Shown: piece by piece, positions 1-13,463 of the stretch
Position numbering within the stretch: position 1 is the stretch's first letter
Layout: every line of letters begins with the position of its first letter
From: Spisula solida
Taxonomy: Eukaryota > Mollusca > Bivalvia > Venerida > Mactridae
Assembly: GCA_947247005.1 (NCBI GenBank)
Contig: OX365945.1
Span: forward strand, 34,712,551 to 34,776,550
DNA: 64,000 bases
Direction of reading: 5' to 3'
Translations under genes and position numbers: made by a program
The notes under the pieces: generated by a model
Seen by the model: the letters and a program-made list of their open reading frames with translations, nothing else
Database searches by the model: none
What the model was told of the DNA's origin: nothing

Positions 1-638
1 TGTTCCTTCATAGACCGGAAATGTATCACCAATTGCATAACTCGTGTGCATGTAATTAAAGCCTACGACGGTACCGAGCAAGTGTTGATTTACAACAGTT
101 GTTGACTGTAATGTCCATAATCGGTGCAACATACTTGTATAGATATTACAGGGTGAGTTGGAACGATTTGTATCGAGAATAACTCTTAGATTTAAGAGTG
201 TGATAAAAAGAACACGAACGTTGGAAACACACATCCGATGTGACGCTGGATAGAGGGGACTTTGATAAACGTGTATAAATTTTGAGAATTTGCCTTTTAT
301 GCTGATAATGCCGAAATGGTATCTCGAGTACATCGGGAAAAGGAAAATAATTCAACACATTTCAACTTTCATAAACCGATCATCTAATTAATGCGCATTA
401 CAAAATTCATGCTCACGTTTGTCTACCCTTCTGCATGACCTCGAACATATCTCTAGCACATTTTCTTAACATCACATTTAGAGGTGGTGCTGTAGTCTAA
501 TGGACGTGTTATAATGTAGGTTGTACATGTACTTGGAATGAAGAGAACAATGTCATATGTGTAAGTACTGCATTAGATTGCATTCATGTATAATTATGTT
601 CTACTCTAAATGGTCAGTATTGTGAAGCTACTGAAACC

Positions 639-911
639 ACTGTTCTCAAAATTAAAAATGTTCATCACCACTTTGTTTTAAAGTTGATAATTTTATAATT
701 TGGGCTAACCGCCCATTTCTGTATTTCAGACTGTCGCGTTATCCTGAGACTGACAAACAGTTCTGGTGGTACTGAATAACTGTTCTCAAAATTAAAAATG
801 TTCATCACCACTTTGTTTTTCAAGTTAATAATTTTATAATTGGGATCAACCGCCGATTTCTGTAAAGTATGTCAGACTGTCGCTTTATCCTGACACTGAC
901 AAAACTGTTCT
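639..911 (+). repeat. Two-copy tandem repeat, 140-bp unit
   Basis: A unit starting ACTGTTCTCAAAATTAAAAA occurs at 639 and again at 779, and both copies contain CAGACTGTCGC and TTCTGG near the end. P2 (about 39182) and P3 (about 63867) hold a single copy, so the doubling is private to P1. Confidence 0.85.
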
Positions 912-1339
912 GGAGTACATATTATACACTGAATATCAATACAAGTTGCATAATATGATTGATGAAGTTAAATCAATGTCCCTAGATTACGGCCTTCATA
1001 TCACTGAGTCGACAAAACAAACTCATCAAACACTCTGTATTGATGATGAGATGTTTGTGACAGCAGTCTGACATTTATATGACAAACAATTCCGAGCATG
1101 TATGGATACGTAATGAGCAAACTACATTGTATATGGTAGCAGTGGAAATGCTCCTAGGGCAATGATGCGTTATTATTAGATTAGCTGAAACATTAGAGTA
1201 ACAGTTTCGTGTGTCTTGTTTTACGTGCACCTATATACAAGTATTTTTGTTTGTTTTTAGTAGTTGTGTACGTTGCGCCCGTTCCTGACATGTAATACCA
1301 CATTGCAATATAGTATTGTCTGGGTTAAAGAATTGGAAT

Positions 1340-1620
1340 CAGGTTCAGAACGGCCCACTTTCCAAAACGGCCGACTAACCAAGAAGGCCCGGTTAAAAAT
1401 AAAAGGTTAATCGCAATTTGGTGTATTCTTACGAAATGAACCGAATAATACTAAAGTATAGTTCGTTGTATGCACTTAAAAGCTCAAATATTTATATTAT
1501 TTGAGCGGGACTGTAAACTCCGATTTTGGATAGTTGGTCGTTCAGGTACACCTCAAGTGTGGGCCGTTCGGGTACATTTATTTCTTGTAAGTTGGCCGTT
1601 CCGGCACGATACCAAGAACT
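1340..1620. repeat. GGCCGTT-motif cluster, longer in P1 than in P2
   Basis: Several short GGCCGTT/GGTCGTT motifs followed by a GGTACA-like sequence sit here, with inverse-oriented AACGGCC motifs at the left. The matching place in P2 (39725-39810) has only the right part, so about 170 bases were gained in P1 or lost in P2. No function can be assigned. Confidence 0.5.
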
Positions 1621-3754
1621 GTGTCTATTCGTTGCCCTTACATATCTGCATTATACTGATAATACACCCAGACATGTATGAACAAATTGCCATATGAACG
1701 TTGCAACACTACTATAAGAAATTCTCCATTGAAACCCAAAGTTACAGGGTACTGTTGCATCAAAGCATTTACGTCCAAATTCAAAGTCTGTATAATGTTT
1801 ACCACTATTAAAGGAATAACGGATCTGCACGATAAACAGTTCAGTTAATGAACTTATACAGACCTTATTTGACCCTATTGCAAAAGGTATTAAATATTTC
1901 CAGTGGCTTGATAAAACAGTACCCATTGGTGCAAATGTAACCATAAACAATCGCCCACTTGAGCGTATTTTGCAACACTTTATATTAGAAAACTGTCAAG
2001 AGTTTTTCATATTAATGTATGGTTTAACATTATTCAGCCTCGTCAATTGTCATGAATCACAAAACCTTCCAAATGATTGTGAATAAAATATGCACACGTT
2101 TTATGTTTTTTGTTACTTGACGATATCACCTCGTTGTTTTTGATTGATAGGTACATTCAATGCTACTGTGGAGTTCAATATCAGATAAGATCAACGAACA
2201 TAGACAAACCTTCTTGATATTGAGCCGTGCTTCAAATATTGCGTGATATTCTATGCTGATACGCAAAACCCAAAGGTGGATACTCACACATGTTCCTTAT
2301 ATCATCAGTGTCGAGTTACCATCTTCAATTATTAGGCGTGAGGTCTTTGTGCATATAACCCTATGTTTATGAACATTTTTGCATGCATAAGTACAAATCG
2401 ATCAGTCAGGCCATTCACTAGTTTATATAACATTGTGTACATAAACAATGTATTTTCTCATATTAATGTCTTATTTAATATATATTATGTGTATTAGTAT
2501 GTAGCTTAGTATACATGTATAAGGCATTGGTTTTCACTTCAGTTTCAGTTTAAAACAATAACAAAACAATGTGATGATATTGCAATGTTTTTATACAAGT
2601 AAATGATCTGAATGAATTAACGGACTATTGCATAAGGGAGCAATGCAACGAACCATCCCATTTGCATCAGTAATTCATGTGTACTTTCGCATGAAATCAC
2701 TCCTTGGTAAAATAATACAACAGAGGACGACTGATTGGCAGAAAATATAGACCAAACACTGATTAAAAACGCAGTTTGGTTTTATTTCAAGATGTTCATG
2801 TAATAAGTCTTGTATTGTGATATAGTTATTTATGATAATGTACATGGAATTGACGGCCTTTTAAAAACATAACCGATCATTAGCAATTGGTGAATATTGT
2901 TTTGGATGTAGTCGTTATTTCAGCTTGCATACAATGTGTATGTGGTTTGATGATGCAGAATAAAATGTATTAATCACTATTTTGAACATTCACATATAAT
3001 GATTGCTATAAAATGGTGTCATTGAAAGCCTTTACATGGTACAAGTAAGTGTTTTTATGTTGTTAATTTATTGTACAAACGTTTACTTTATCACTGAACA
3101 AACGACTGTGTACCTTTAAGACGAAGGATCCGTTATATTGTTGCTCTGTTCATCACTGAATTGTTATACCATATTTGATATTTGATCTCCTGCATTGAGG
3201 AACTATGCTCTCATCTATTGATACAATGGTGTTCGTTGTTTTCATTAAGCTGTCTTGTTACATGTCATATTGACCCTATTAAAATCGTTACATCATGATT
3301 TACAATGGTGCCCCGTATTTAATTGATATCTTTGTTGGATGAAGATTTGACTACCGATCCTATCTTTCATGTAATGTGACACGTGTCTTTACAATTTACA
3401 AATCGGATAGGGAATGCAGCGTTCAATTGAAACTGTATAGGATAAAAGGCACAAAAACCCAGTGTATAAATCGCTGGCTTTGCAAGAAAGTGGACCAGGC
3501 CAAAATGTTTTGTTTTCATCAATGGATTGTGTCAAAGTATCATTTTCTCATTCTGAAGACTATTCACTGTAAGGATTGATTTTGCTGTAGTTTTCTTGAT
3601 ATGAGAACGACATTTCGATCAGCTAAACGTCTACGTTATTAATTGACAAAATATAATGTCAATTTAAAACACATGGATCCTTGAAGTATTACCAACAATT
3701 AAATACACGTAGCCAATAAGACAGATTGTTACCAAACAAGAGCTTAGTTCACAT

Positions 3755-4165
3755 GACCATTTATTTATATATGAAACTTAAAGCCAAAACCTCAAATAGT
3801 TTTAGAATTATGCTCTGGACAAAAAGTCATCTTAAAATTAAGGAAAGAGAGTTAATTTCATAACTCGACTATAGAAAGTTATGGTCCTTGGTCACTGCAC
3901 TTCTCTAATTTGCCCTCTATTCATATATCATGTTTCCAATTAATACTTTAAATTGTGTGCAAGTTATGTTCTGGGCTAAAATTAGTGTAAAATTAAATAT
4001 AGGGAGATAATCTCAAAACTGGACTATATAGAGTTATGGTTCTTCGTCACTGCACTTCGCTTATATGTCATGAATCTATATATCATGTTTAAACTCAATG
4101 CCTCAAATAGTTTTAGAGTTATGTTCTGGACAAAACATATTTTTAAATTAAACAAGGGGAGATAA
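3755..4165 (+). repeat. Dispersed bivalve-type repeat, three subrepeats of about 155 bp
   Basis: The motif TTATGCTCTGGAC and its variants occurs at about 3808, 3964 and 4119. Each is followed by an AAATTA-rich stretch, GAGATAATTTC and AACTCG, and the first two are also followed by GTTATGGTCCTTGGTCACTGC or a variant of it. The spacing is about 155 bases. I recognise this pattern as a dispersed non-coding repeat common in bivalves. The P2 equivalent (41849-42160) has lost part of one subrepeat. Confidence 0.7.
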
Positions 4166-5094
4166 TTTCAAAACTCGGCCATTTACCCCTCACCAAAGAT
4201 GGGGGCATAAAAAAACTTAGCTATAAAACTACCATTGTCAAATAAGTCTTTATTTTAATCATTGACAAAAGAAGACATCGTATTGCAATAAACTGAATGT
4301 TTTTAAAATGACACTTACTTTTATAATTTGTTAGTTCTGACAAGGACTGACAAATAAATGAGCCTTTAAAACATATTTTATCTATAGAGATTCTAACAGA
4401 TGGTCAGTACTGTAGACTTAATGTAACACATTATTCTCTTACAATGATTACCACGTACATTTTACATTACCTCGCGGTGATATAATTGAGATGGCAGGAA
4501 ATTGCAAGGCTTAATCTGTTTTCTCTTTATTCAATGTAGTTTCCATAAATAACGAAACGCCGATATACTATATAATCAGACACTGCATTATTAACATGAT
4601 ACTTATCTTACTAGCCGGGCAGTGAATACGAAATACACGAAACCTTAACATAAAATATGAACCGATTGCATGATAACGTTATTCAAACAGACTGAAATCA
4701 TTTATTATAAGTAGCTAATATTTTGTGCAACAAAAATATTGTAAAGTAATGCTAAACCGATGTGACCGAATGCCAAATATTTATAAAAGTCTTCTTCGTC
4801 AAGGAGGAAAAAACCATAGTTAACCATACCTAATATCACCTGTGTTTCTTAGGTAGACAAATTACATGTACATTTAATCACACACCGAACTCCACACTTT
4901 TACTTTTAGCCAATGATTTGACTATCAACTATGGTGCCCATGTAGAACTGTTTAGCACGAATCCACTATACAGTAGTTTAGCAGCATCGACATGGTTTTA
5001 ATTAAGGTACCTTAGAAATTAACGTTATAGCAAACCCTTATTTATGCAAATCTCTTGAAAAGTTTTGGACATTGCAAACGATTCGAATAATAGG

Positions 5095-5800
5095 GGATTT
5101 ATGCGCGGCCGGGAAAATCCCCATTAAAGATTACATGCAAAAAACACGTGATTGTTGTTGTTGTAGTTTTGCATTGGCTATGGCCTGTAATTTTTTGTCA
5201 GACCGGATGCAGAATAATGAATCGGTAGACTGATCTTCACGTCCCACTTCCGATAGAGGCAAGTTTTTGCTCAAGATTTGGAACCAATCTTGTTTAATTC
5301 TTTTTTTTTTCAATATGAAATATTAATATAGTTCCATTCTTTTAATAACTTTTCGGCATATAAGCCTGATTCAAATCCTGAAAATTATTGGAAAAATACA
5401 TTTCTTATTTAATCCAACGTGAAAAACAATACATGACGAGGTCGGAAATGACGTCACATCATTTAACGCGACGTCATCGCACGTTAACGTGACGTCGTCG
5501 CACGGACTAGCGCGCCAACTTGTGAATAATTATGGTGAATTGAAAAATAATATCAATAGCAAATAAAAGACGACGAGTGTAAACCTATAATAACTATTTA
5601 TAGGGCATATCTGTTCAATCCGTCACCTAGATCTAACACTCTTTTCTAAGTATTTGTTTGCCTGGTGTTCTATGTGGTGGTGCCTGGCAGCCAGAGGTCT
5701 GTGAAGCCAACAGATTACTTAATTAGTTTTTTCCTCTGTCAGATTATCCAAAAACCTGATGGGAAATCCCCGCTGGATGCAGTGCATTTGTTTATATTAA
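5095..5800. mobile_element. Copy-private 0.7-kb insertion in P1, unclassified
   Basis: P2 runs directly from CGATTCGAATAATA to AAGCTTCGAGGGCG at about 43300. In P1 the same two flanks are separated by about 700 bases, so this is an insertion in P1 or a clean loss in P2. The segment is locally less AT-rich and carries GACGTCA, GACGTC and ACGTTAACGT palindromes around 5450-5505. Both ends carry GGGGATTT/AAATCCCC sequence in inverted relation, but I could not define exact terminal inverted repeats or a target duplication. A 60-codon minus-strand frame at 5131-5313 looks accidental. Confidence 0.55.
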
Positions 5801-7164
5801 AGCTTCGAGGGCGAACTTAATTAGCTTTAACTTTAATGGGTTCTGCAGTTCAAAATTAACGACCAAGCGGGGGTTGACACCAACTATAATTTGACTTTTT
5901 ATGGGGTGTTAATGTTGTTTTAATTCTTGAGATTAGGGACATGAAATGTGAATAACATCTAATGCGTTTCGGGTGAAATTATTATATTACATAACATGTA
6001 TTTTATAATAAATATTATTCAGTAAAATATCGAACACAGAAAGTTACCGAATCTGTAGTAATAAATGAGCAATTCGTCATCATCAGCTTTCCCTGCCATG
6101 GCTCTACACCAAAAGTGTTCTATTCTGAATCAGTGTTGTTTACTGAATTAGCCAGGTGCATTAGCTATATACGTTCCCGATTTAACATTAACACACCACC
6201 GAGGTAAAAAGTGTTAAGACACTAGTGGCTTTCGAGAAGTAATTCTGATATGGTAACAATGATAGTTTGGCCCCTATATTTCCTTGATTTGGTCCTATAC
6301 AGGCGCTTGTTATGCATTCCATGTGTGAGACATTTCTCAAACTATTTGAAACATATTGTAATTTATTAAATACTGTAATGCACAAACACATCAAAACCCT
6401 ACAGAAGCGACTGAAACGTCTAGCCACTAACACAAGAGACAGATAAGAATGTACCATCCGTACCCCCAACAAAGAATATTTCAAGCCTGCCTATATACTG
6501 ACCCCGACAATGAATGACACATTTAATGGCCTTTTAAAATTAACACATTGCAACAAAGGGAGATTATTGCAAATGGTAACTACGCCGAAGTGACTATGCT
6601 TACAATTCGCTGGCTTAGAATGAAAAGGTCGTAAGTGCGTTGTTTTGAGAAAACAAGAAACAACTGTCCGAAAACTACTCTTTACTTTTGGCAAACAAGC
6701 TTTTTCAACTTCAGTTTGGTCAACATGATCAGATCAGATTTTCATGAAAATAGGCTCATAAGAAGCGCCTTGCGATGCAGCCATGATTTCAAATATGTAT
6801 GGGTATTATAAGGTCGTAAGTAGCAATAACGACGTTCTCATACTAAGCCAGCGAAATACAGTGTACATATCTTCAACCGAGCGAGTGCTTAGCTTGATCG
6901 AAGACAAAGCTATATACAACTTGGTTCGTTTATTTATACACAATTTGAATCTGTTGTTTGTTAAAGTTGAACATTCTAACTATAGTGATTGTTGTTTATT
7001 GGCTGTGTCGATAACAATGTGTATCAAAAGCTGTCCAAACTTATTACAGTATATAAAGTCTATATGGAACAGGCAACGACCTTGTATGGCTGCGTACAGA
7101 TGTGAACGAACAGATCTGTCTAAAAGCATACATTTTTTTCTTCCAATCACACTTCACAATTGTG

Positions 7165-8560
7165 GCCATGTAATGTTTGTAAACACTGTTATATGATTGT
7201 TAATTACATAGTGTCTGTAAATGTGTCTAGGTTACAACAGTACACGTTGGCTACAATAAATGCAAAATTAAACGTACATACGAACTCGTTCTTGATTTAT
7301 GTATAAAAGGTACAGCACTCCCAAGATGAATGTTAGTGTCGATAGACTCAATATGGAACAAAACCTGCTCAAATGTGTCAGAGGTGAAACACACACCAAC
7401 CATCAATGATTTTCGATTCATAGTTCCCGGAAATGAATATTTAGAGCGAAATTAAGTAATGCCATAGAAACTAGAGTCGTTATAGAGTCAAACGAAAGAC
7501 ATTAAACGACACGAGTCAATGTTCTTTTAGTATTTAAAACATCACGGCTACCATATTTGAAAATCTAGTTATAAGGGGTGGCAAGTGGCATGCAGTGGAG
7601 CGCCTGTATCTCTCATGGCACGATTTGATCGCACATTGTACGTCAACCTGCAATTATTTTTTTCTTTCTAAATAACATATGATTCAGAAATTGATTTAAA
7701 TACTTGGTAAAATTATTACAGTGGACCGTTTGGCCTAGATCGGTAAGACTCCGCTTCTGAAACAGAATGTAAAACAGTCGATGTAATATTATGAATGCAA
7801 GTCTTGAAACTGATGATAATACTGATACACGAACATGTACTCGTAGTTCTCATGCTTGGTGTATTTGGGAAGGTAGCACGCAACTTAAACAGTCGGGCTA
7901 ATAAAACATAAAAACATCATAAACAACAATTACACGGCACAAAGCCCAACACATAACCGAACGAGAAAATGAACTTCCGCAGGAAGTGTCAAAAGACTGT
8001 ATGGACCGCTGTCAGGATAATATTTAGGATTGGATAAAGTGGGTACGATTTTAACTTGTAGAAAATATTGAGAAAAAATTAAATTTAACATTGGTCCATG
8101 CCTATTCTAATAATAACCTAGTTTTATGGGTAATTGGATTTCAATTTTATTTTTAGTATTGACATTTAAAGTTTATGTTCAATTTTAAATTGTCTGTTTT
8201 GAATTCGATTTTAAAACACTGTGTATTTAAACTTTTAAAGTTCTCACAAGCGTACAACACATCAGAATATTACATGTAAATCACTGATCCCGACACTCCA
8301 TGAATTTCAGACATATCAAACTGTCAATACTTAGAATAAGGAAATTACAGTTTCCGGGGGTAATACAATTACATGTTTTTCCTTGGATTTTTTCTCGCGT
8401 TGTTTTTAAAAAGTAAATTAGATAAGTAGAAAAAATATCATGGTGATGTTTCTATGTGTCAGTCGTAATAATGTTGTTGACTTCTTTTCCAATCAAATTT
8501 ATTGCTGGTTGTCTGACTGGAATAATTGTGCCAAACATTCTTGATAGTGGGGTATATTGC
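7165..8560. other. 1.4-kb segment present only in P1
   Basis: P2 jumps from TTTTTTCCAATCA (about 44480) to the repeat at 44515. P1 has about 1.4 kb in between. I find no terminal inverted repeat, tail or recognisable coding sequence. Bases 7880-7980 contain a diverged inverse-oriented stretch resembling the GGGCATTGTGC/CTCGGC repeat family seen at 51636, 52790 and 62612. It could be an insertion in P1 or a deletion in P2. Confidence 0.5.
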
Positions 8561-8890
8561 TTTGCTCATGTAGGTCTGTCGGTCGATATACCAAATGGTT
8601 TCCGTTCAATAACCCAAGAATGCTTGATCCTTGGATCCTCTTACTTAATATGGAGGTTGGTCATTAACAGTAGATGACCCCTATTGATTTATAGGTAAGT
8701 GGGTCAAGCTCGCTGCGTCCTTTTGCCAAATGGTTTGTAAACGATCAATAACTCAAGAACGATTGGGCTCTTCAAACTAAAAAGAGATGATGGTGACCAT
8801 CAGTAGTTGACCCCCAATTTATTTTAAGGTCAACATCGCAATTTTTGACTATTTTGTTGACAATGGGGCATACCTGTTTTACAAACATCT
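8560..8890 (+). repeat. Dispersed bivalve-type repeat (GACCCCTATTGATTT family)
   Basis: Subrepeats carry CAAATGGTTTCCG, ATAACCCAAGAA, GGATCCT, GTTGGTCATTAA and GATGACCCCTATTGATTTAT. The end is TTGTTGACAATGGGGCATAC followed by GTTTTACAAACATCTCTAG. I recognise this family from bivalve genomes, where it is abundant and non-coding. The P2 copy is at 44515-44815. Confidence 0.75.
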
Positions 8891-9296
8891 CTAGTTATGG
8901 ACTGATATTAGGGAATGGGTAACATCCTCAGCGTTGTTTTGCTGCCGAGGCCTAGTGGAAATAAAAAAGACGGGATGAATCCTTTGGAATGTTTTCTTGT
9001 CATGTGTTAAAGTAAAACCGAAAATATGTTAGACAGTGTTACCATTAATACCTCATACGATACAAGTGAAAATACTTCATCATAGTTTTAATATTTATAA
9101 AGCCCAGTATGCTAGTATTTCGTGTGTTTGACGGGAACATCCGATCTTAAACTCACTCGTGGATTACTAGTACCTACTTAATTCTTCTCTTCGATGTTCA
9201 TCATGTTGCAGTGTGGTGAAGTGTAGCTACAATTGTATCGTCGTTTGTTTAACACATAATCGTTTTATGTTCACGTAAAGTACTACAAGTTTGAAA

Positions 9297-9585
9297 TTGC
9301 GAAGTTGATCAGTTTTGCGAATTACTTGGCATGTTAAATTTGCCTATAGCTAATGAATGGAAAATATAATTTAACAAATCGGACAGGAAAGGCATCGCTC
9401 AACAGGAACAGCTTATCTAGAAAGGCACAAAAATGAACAGTTTACAAATTGTTTGCTCTGCATGAAAGAGGACCCGGTCAAAATGAGAAATAATGAGATT
9501 TGATGAGATTTGCATTTGCCAGGTTGATTAGTTTTGCCGATTACTTGCCAAGTTAAATTTGCCTATAGCTAATGAATGAAGACAC
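9297..9585 (+). repeat. Spaced direct repeat of about 65 bp
   Basis: The sequence around TTGATCAGTTTTGC followed by AATTTGCCTATAGCTAATGA occurs at 9297-9365 and again, slightly diverged, at 9517-9585. Both copies persist in P2 (45214 and 45437), so this doubling predates the 25-kb duplication. The stretch between them resembles 3385-3520 (GGACAGGAAAGGCATCG against GGATAGGGAATGCAGCG), which is evidence of older internal duplication in block P. Confidence 0.7.
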
Positions 9586-11289
9586 TACGTGATAATTAAC
9601 AAAACAGTCACACTCATATGATGTAATTGATAACTCTTTTACTTCCAAAAAACAGAGATGCGGATTAGAACAACCATCAGAAATCATTTAAATATGCAGC
9701 TGCAGAGCGTTATATCATTTACAGTTAGACACCTGACATTAGGACTTGTAGCCGGTTCGTTTCGTTTTTTTGTATTCAGTTTTGAATTAGGCCTTGTGAC
9801 GTACGCCTGTGGTCCATGCTTTTTATGCGTGTTCCTGTCTTTGCCATTTCTGTTATATGCTGCCTTTCATGTCCTGTTTTTAATTATCTTTTTGAAGTTG
9901 ATAGGTGACGGTAAACTATTATATTTAGCTATATGATATATATACTATTAGATAGAATATTTACTGCAATAATTATTATGCGTGTAGTAATGGTACGCTA
10001 TTAAGTATTCATTTATTAATTAGTGAGATAAACAGGCATGTTCATAGTGGGAAAATTCGCGCATTCTATCGACGCATTATGGTTCGTTTGTAGTAAAGAT
10101 AGGTACATGCTTTGAATGGCATATTTCCCTTTTCGATATTTGTGGAAAAGGTAGTAATTGCGTGATACGTTGCTGAAATGTATATGTTCCCCTGATATTC
10201 AACACTCGTTAACTGAATTAATATAGTGAGCATTCACAGATTCGTAACAATAATTATCTGTACCATAGGTACAATTTTATACACATTCTACAAACACATT
10301 TGTCAGACTTTAATGTATCAAGGAGCTATCTATAGTATGTAGACTACTTTCTACAGTTTTGCAGACAGAGCTGATTTGTCTTTAGTTTTGCTAACAATCA
10401 ATTTAGATGGCTAAATACGCCACTGTCAGCTAGGCGATGCATGGTCATATAAATTGATGACAGGAAATTGCAATGCTTAGTATGTTTTCTCTATTCTAAA
10501 ATAGCGTCACAGCTGGAACCAGCCAGCGGATTACTAGTATAGGCATTCTATGTGGACAGATCATACGAAACCAATCTCATTAGCGCAAGCCGTGTATACC
10601 GGTAAGATAGTTGCCAAGCATACAATGAAATAATATATTGTTCTTATTTATATATTGATGCATTTATTCAGTTACAAATGTAATATAATAGTTTTTGCTT
10701 GTCTGATTCCCGCATAATATACTTCTGTAATTTTGAATATGTATATTATTACTGCGTGCTCATTAATTTAGCCTGAAGTGTCTTCACCAAACATATAAGA
10801 ACATAATTATATGTATTTTCAATGCAACGTTAAATGAACATGGTAATAGTTTTACTGTAATCGTAAATGTCTCCTGCATTTCCATGCAAAACAATCTGAT
10901 GAAAATAACTTAAAGCCAGTCATTGACTTGCATGCAATCTACGGAAATCACTTGCCCAAATTTGCATCATGTGTTAATGCATTGGAAGTATGGCAATTTA
11001 TGCAGTATAAACTACCTATATATCTGTTGATGTTTTATAAATCTGAATGATCAGACTTGCAGTCGTAAAGTAAAAATAAACAGGCTTTGTTGAACATGAA
11101 AACTCCATTAGTTTAAACAATTCAATGTGCCTTTATAAAATATCAGTAACAGCGATTCTTGTGGTATGAAGGGAATACATTTGATCATGCGAATAATGCG
11201 TTTACAAGCGAAAGTAAATCCATTCATTGGTGATCTCAATTCTCGATTTACATATTTGTAACTATCTCGCGTCTGTTCATTGCATTTTT

Positions 11290-12337
11290 CAGCGTTAGCA
11301 GTCTAGCTTGGATGTTGACCTACAACTTGATAGAATATAATATTGTATTCTTTTCACAAAAGGTTATGCTCGATTTTAAATTATTGCACTGTTCTCTTGT
11401 GCTAAACTTATAGTACGATACTCGCCTTTCAGTTATTCCATAGCTTTAGTTGTACAATATACTCTACGCAAGAACAATGTTGAACTCTAAGCGACCTGTT
11501 ACTATACCAGCTGCAGGTTATGTGAAGGTCGGTCAAGTAAAGTAAACAATGGCGGTTTATTGTTAAAAATGCTATTGTTTTAAATTAGTTTTAAACTTCT
11601 AAACACAAAGTAAAAAATAATGCAAATAATTAGTTTGTTGAAAATTCTTTTTTGATTACATGTACATGAATACTCCGATACTGAATAAATTAACATTATT
11701 TTGTATCTTGTAAAAACAACATGCATAATTAACAATATCTGTGACCATGTTTTATCCTAAGCTTTCATTAAACTTCTTGACATCAATAGATCATGTACTT
11801 CAAAATCAAAACAACAATAATATTTTATTATACATAATTATAAACTTAGGATGTGCACTTAGTTTTTTAATGAGAAGAATACAATAACGTGAAAATGCCG
11901 GTTTCCAGGGTAAACTGCACAAATGTCATGGACCATTCTTTATTTGGTATATTAAGTGTGTAGACAACTTAATTGTCTGTAAATTATGATAGCATATTTT
12001 ATAATTTTATAACAGTATTTTGTAATGTAAATATGTTCATCCCAATTAATATTTAGGGTAGTTTTTTTTATAATTATACAGGTGGATAAAAATGATCAAA
12101 GGTTGACAAAACCCCTCCGCTCGGCCACATGTGTGGTAGACAAACTTTTAGCTCATCCTTTTCAAAGTCAATTTTTTAATATGCGCATGTTTTCCAGTCA
12201 GTATCCCCCATAAATTGTTACTTCATATTATATATGTAATGGGAACTGTCTGTCCTAATACAAAAATGTACAGCGTTTCGTTTGGTATATAAACTAATTA
12301 AAACTTATTATAATTATTCGTAAATGTATTGAACAAA
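11290..12337. other. P1-private segment flanking an inverted-repeat element
   Basis: P2 reads straight from GTTCATTGCA into TTTCAAATACG at 47205-47230. P1 has about 2.2 kb here (11290-13520), and the element at 12340-13463 accounts for only half of it. This left part is AT-rich and contains no recognisable ends or coding sequence. It may be an older insertion that hosted the second element, or sequence lost from P2. Confidence 0.5.
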
Positions 12338-12339
12338 TA

Positions 12340-13463
12340 CACTCCCCAAAAGTTCTAACCCGCCATTTTATATTTCATTCCCGTTTTGTGAAAAATGCGT
12401 GTATTCACCTGAAATTTCGCATACCGATACATGATTAAGAGATACAGCTAAGTATCGGTTTATTTTGACCGTTTTGCGGTTAATTTCAGTGCATTCGGGG
12501 TATTGCGTAAAATACTAAAAATGCATTTTTGCACGTGCAATGCATGTGGACCAGAATTCGGCATAACTGATGGCTGTTCATCTTGAAAAACACATAAAAT
12601 GCCGAAACTGACTCGAGAGGAACACTCATGAGATTACGAAAAACCACTGTGAACACAATTTGTAGTTGACATTTTTTTATTTTATGAATAACCAATGAAG
12701 CCAACTATTTGTTTATTTTGGCCTACTTACGGTCTAATTCGCCGTTTTAGACTTGATACGTAATCAAGAATAATTTACACCAGTAATGCATGCGCGTCGA
12801 AAAGCACGTGTTTATGTACGGTTTTGGGGTTAGTGAAGATTATCATACGCGAAAAACACCTAACATGTTGAATTTGGCACGAACAGAACGCGGTCGACCT
12901 GTCGGGATGTCATCAGTTTTGATAGAGTTGCGACCCTTAGTTTTGCTTTTTATTACAAAAATGATTTTCTATTTCGTTTGTAATTGTTATTTTAATGATT
13001 ATTTCCGTTTTTTCATTCACAGGAACCTTCAATTTTTAATTCAACACTCCAAAAAAATTTGCAAAATTGTCATTTCATTGAAATAGCCTAAAATGTGAAA
13101 TTTTGTTGCAAGATTCTTACGCTTCATCCAAGTTAGTATTGCGTCAATCTTGGCATGTTACGTGTTTTTCTTGGAGGGCAGACATCGGTTGTGCTAAATG
13201 TTCATAAAGACGTGTTTGTTGGGTTGCAATACGCACGTGTTCATGAACAATTTGGGTGAAATATGTTGTGACTTTGTAAAATCGACTTCTTTACGTAACG
13301 CGCCTGTAACGAGTTACATGGCCGTTTTTCTGCAAAAATGAATCAATAATTAAATGCAAGTATTATTCATGAATTGGTATGCAAAATTTCATGATAGTAC
13401 GTGCAGTATTAACAAAATTATAACACATTATATATGGTGGCGGGTTAGAACTTTTGGGTAGTG
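12340..13463. mobile_element. Terminal-inverted-repeat DNA transposon, Tc1/mariner-like, non-autonomous
   Basis: The left end reads CACTCCCCAAAAGTTCTAAC. The right end, read on the other strand, is CACTACCCAAAAGTTCTAAC, followed in both cases by CCGCCA. TA dinucleotides flank both ends (12338-12339 and 13464-13465). The length is 1,124 bases and the segment is absent from P2. TA target choice and this size fit the Tc1/mariner superfamily. The longest frame (12790-13086, plus strand, 98 codons) does not resemble a transposase to me, so I treat the element as non-autonomous or decayed. Confidence 0.75.

Noticed and set aside
6783..7196. Longest plus-strand frame (137 codons)
   Set aside because: It overlaps a disrupted inverted repeat, the P2 counterpart (44105-44362) diverges by indels and ends early, and no domain is recognisable.
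9658..9936. 92-codon hydrophobic frame with a partial match at 45576
   Set aside because: The P2 version is shortened by indels and has a different start. The sequence resembles a diverged GGGCATTGTGC-type repeat, so hydrophobicity probably comes from T-rich composition.
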